Virus record (IMG/VR): IMGVR_UViG_3300021185_000292
Coordinates: 1 to 20,458 of that record
Strand: one strand, 5' to 3'
Length of the DNA stretch: 20,458 nt
Source of the DNA: a virus
Part shown: piece by piece, positions 20,040 through 20,458 of the stretch
How the letters are laid out: each line of letters opens with the position of its first letter
Position numbering within the stretch: position 1 is the stretch's first letter
Program-made: the position numbers and the translations under genes
Notes under the pieces: model-generated
Databases searched by the model: none
The model's input: only the letters and a program-made list of their open reading frames with translations
What the model was told of the DNA's origin: nothing

Positions 20040-20458
20040 ATGGCAGATAATTTATTAGATAAAGCATCAATATTACTTACACCAACTGCATACGACAATG
20101 GAAGTATGTTAAGTATAAAGCCAGAGAGTGGAAATGGAGATTTTGACTTTCAAAGAAATTCTGCTGCAACTAGAGTTAATGCACAAGGTTTAGTTGAGAA
20201 TGTACAGATAATCAGTTCAGAGTTAGTTTCAAATGGTAACTTTTCACAGATAGGTACAGAAGAGGTTAGCAATGGCAGTTTTTCTCAAGAGGGTAGCGAA
20301 TTAGTGCCTTCAATAGCTACAATATCTAATGTAGGGGGTGGCTCTATTACCCAGATTAGTGGTAATTCTTATAGTTCAACAAGTGATGGAACAACTGGAA
20401 GTACATTAAGACCAAAATTTGATTTTAATACTACAAGTGGTAAAACATATAAGTTAAC
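20040..20458 (+). CDS. tail fibre-like or host-contact structural protein (5' part, runs off the window)
   Basis: ATG at 20040 follows the previous stop by one base, and the frame stays open to the window end (139 codons and two bases). It begins MADNLLDKASILLTPTAYDN, followed by GSMLSIKPESGNGDFDF and QRNSAATRVNAQGLVENVQ. This opening is well known to me from large structural proteins of flavobacterial phages and prophages, which carry carbohydrate-binding or LamG-like modules. Residues about 61-90 hold two and a half copies of a short repeat (consensus xELVSNGxFSQxGxE). The last part (Gly/Ser/Thr-rich) looks like the start of a carbohydrate-binding fold. Likely role: adhesin or fibre contacting the host. 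Confidence 0.68.
   Translation, partial: MADNLLDKASILLTPTAYDNGSMLSIKPESGNGDFDFQRNSAATRVNAQGLVENVQIISSELVSNGNFSQIGTEEVSNGSFSQEGSELVPSIATISNVGGGSITQISGNSYSSTSDGTTGSTLRPKFDFNTTSGKTYKL

Overview
The window is a piece of a tailed double-stranded DNA phage (or prophage) genome whose host is most likely a member of the Bacteroidota, probably a flavobacterium. The reasons are the very AT-rich sequence, the absence of Shine-Dalgarno sites in front of nearly all genes (A-rich or TATA-rich leaders instead), one good Bacteroidota-type promoter (TTG-N19-TATATTTG at 303-332), and a set of structural proteins of the kind common in flavobacterial phages. All supported genes are on the + strand and many overlap or abut. 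No tRNA, rRNA, CRISPR array, integrase or insertion sequence was seen. No sheath gene is visible, so a siphovirus-like long tail is the simplest guess.

Layout. 1-710: micro-genes, three of them encoding single-membrane-segment peptides. 712-2711: early or regulatory block with a hypothetical protein, a ParB/DGQH-like protein, another hypothetical protein and a protein with a DnaA domain IV-like DNA-binding region. 2712-2984: non-coding control region. 2985-3807: a small sigma-factor-like protein, two tiny CxC proteins and a terminator. 3854-5847: a GIY-YIG-type nuclease with a terminase-small-subunit-like N-terminus, terminase small and large subunits, a 50-aa ORF and a terminator. 5880-13180: tail module with a frameshifted tail assembly chaperone, neck/tail completion proteins, two large tail proteins and the tape measure. 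13217-14349: prohead protease with extra C-terminal domains, then a Cys-rich mini-protein. 14394-16429: coiled-coil protein, acidic scaffold-like protein, major capsid protein, terminator. 16454-17038: tail tube protein, terminator. 17082-20458: small beta protein, portal with a C-terminal Cys/His domain, head-tail connector, small proteins and the start of a tail fibre-like protein that runs off the window.

How it fits together. The terminase packages DNA through the portal into a head made from the capsid protein on the scaffold, matured by the XkdF-like protease. Tube protein, tape measure and chaperone pair build the tail, with neck proteins joining the two. The order is shuffled compared with lambda or HK97: tail genes directly follow terL, and the portal comes after capsid and tail tube.

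The most interesting signals are: (i) a ten-T run at 6354-6363 that should allow -1 frameshifting into an 84-codon extension ending on the next gene's start codon; (ii) an AT-rich motif, TATTATATAATTATATG or GTATTATATATATATG, repeated six times in front of transcription units, which together with the phage's own sigma-like protein suggests a private late-transcription system; (iii) a nuclease whose N-terminus resembles that of the neighbouring terminase small subunit.
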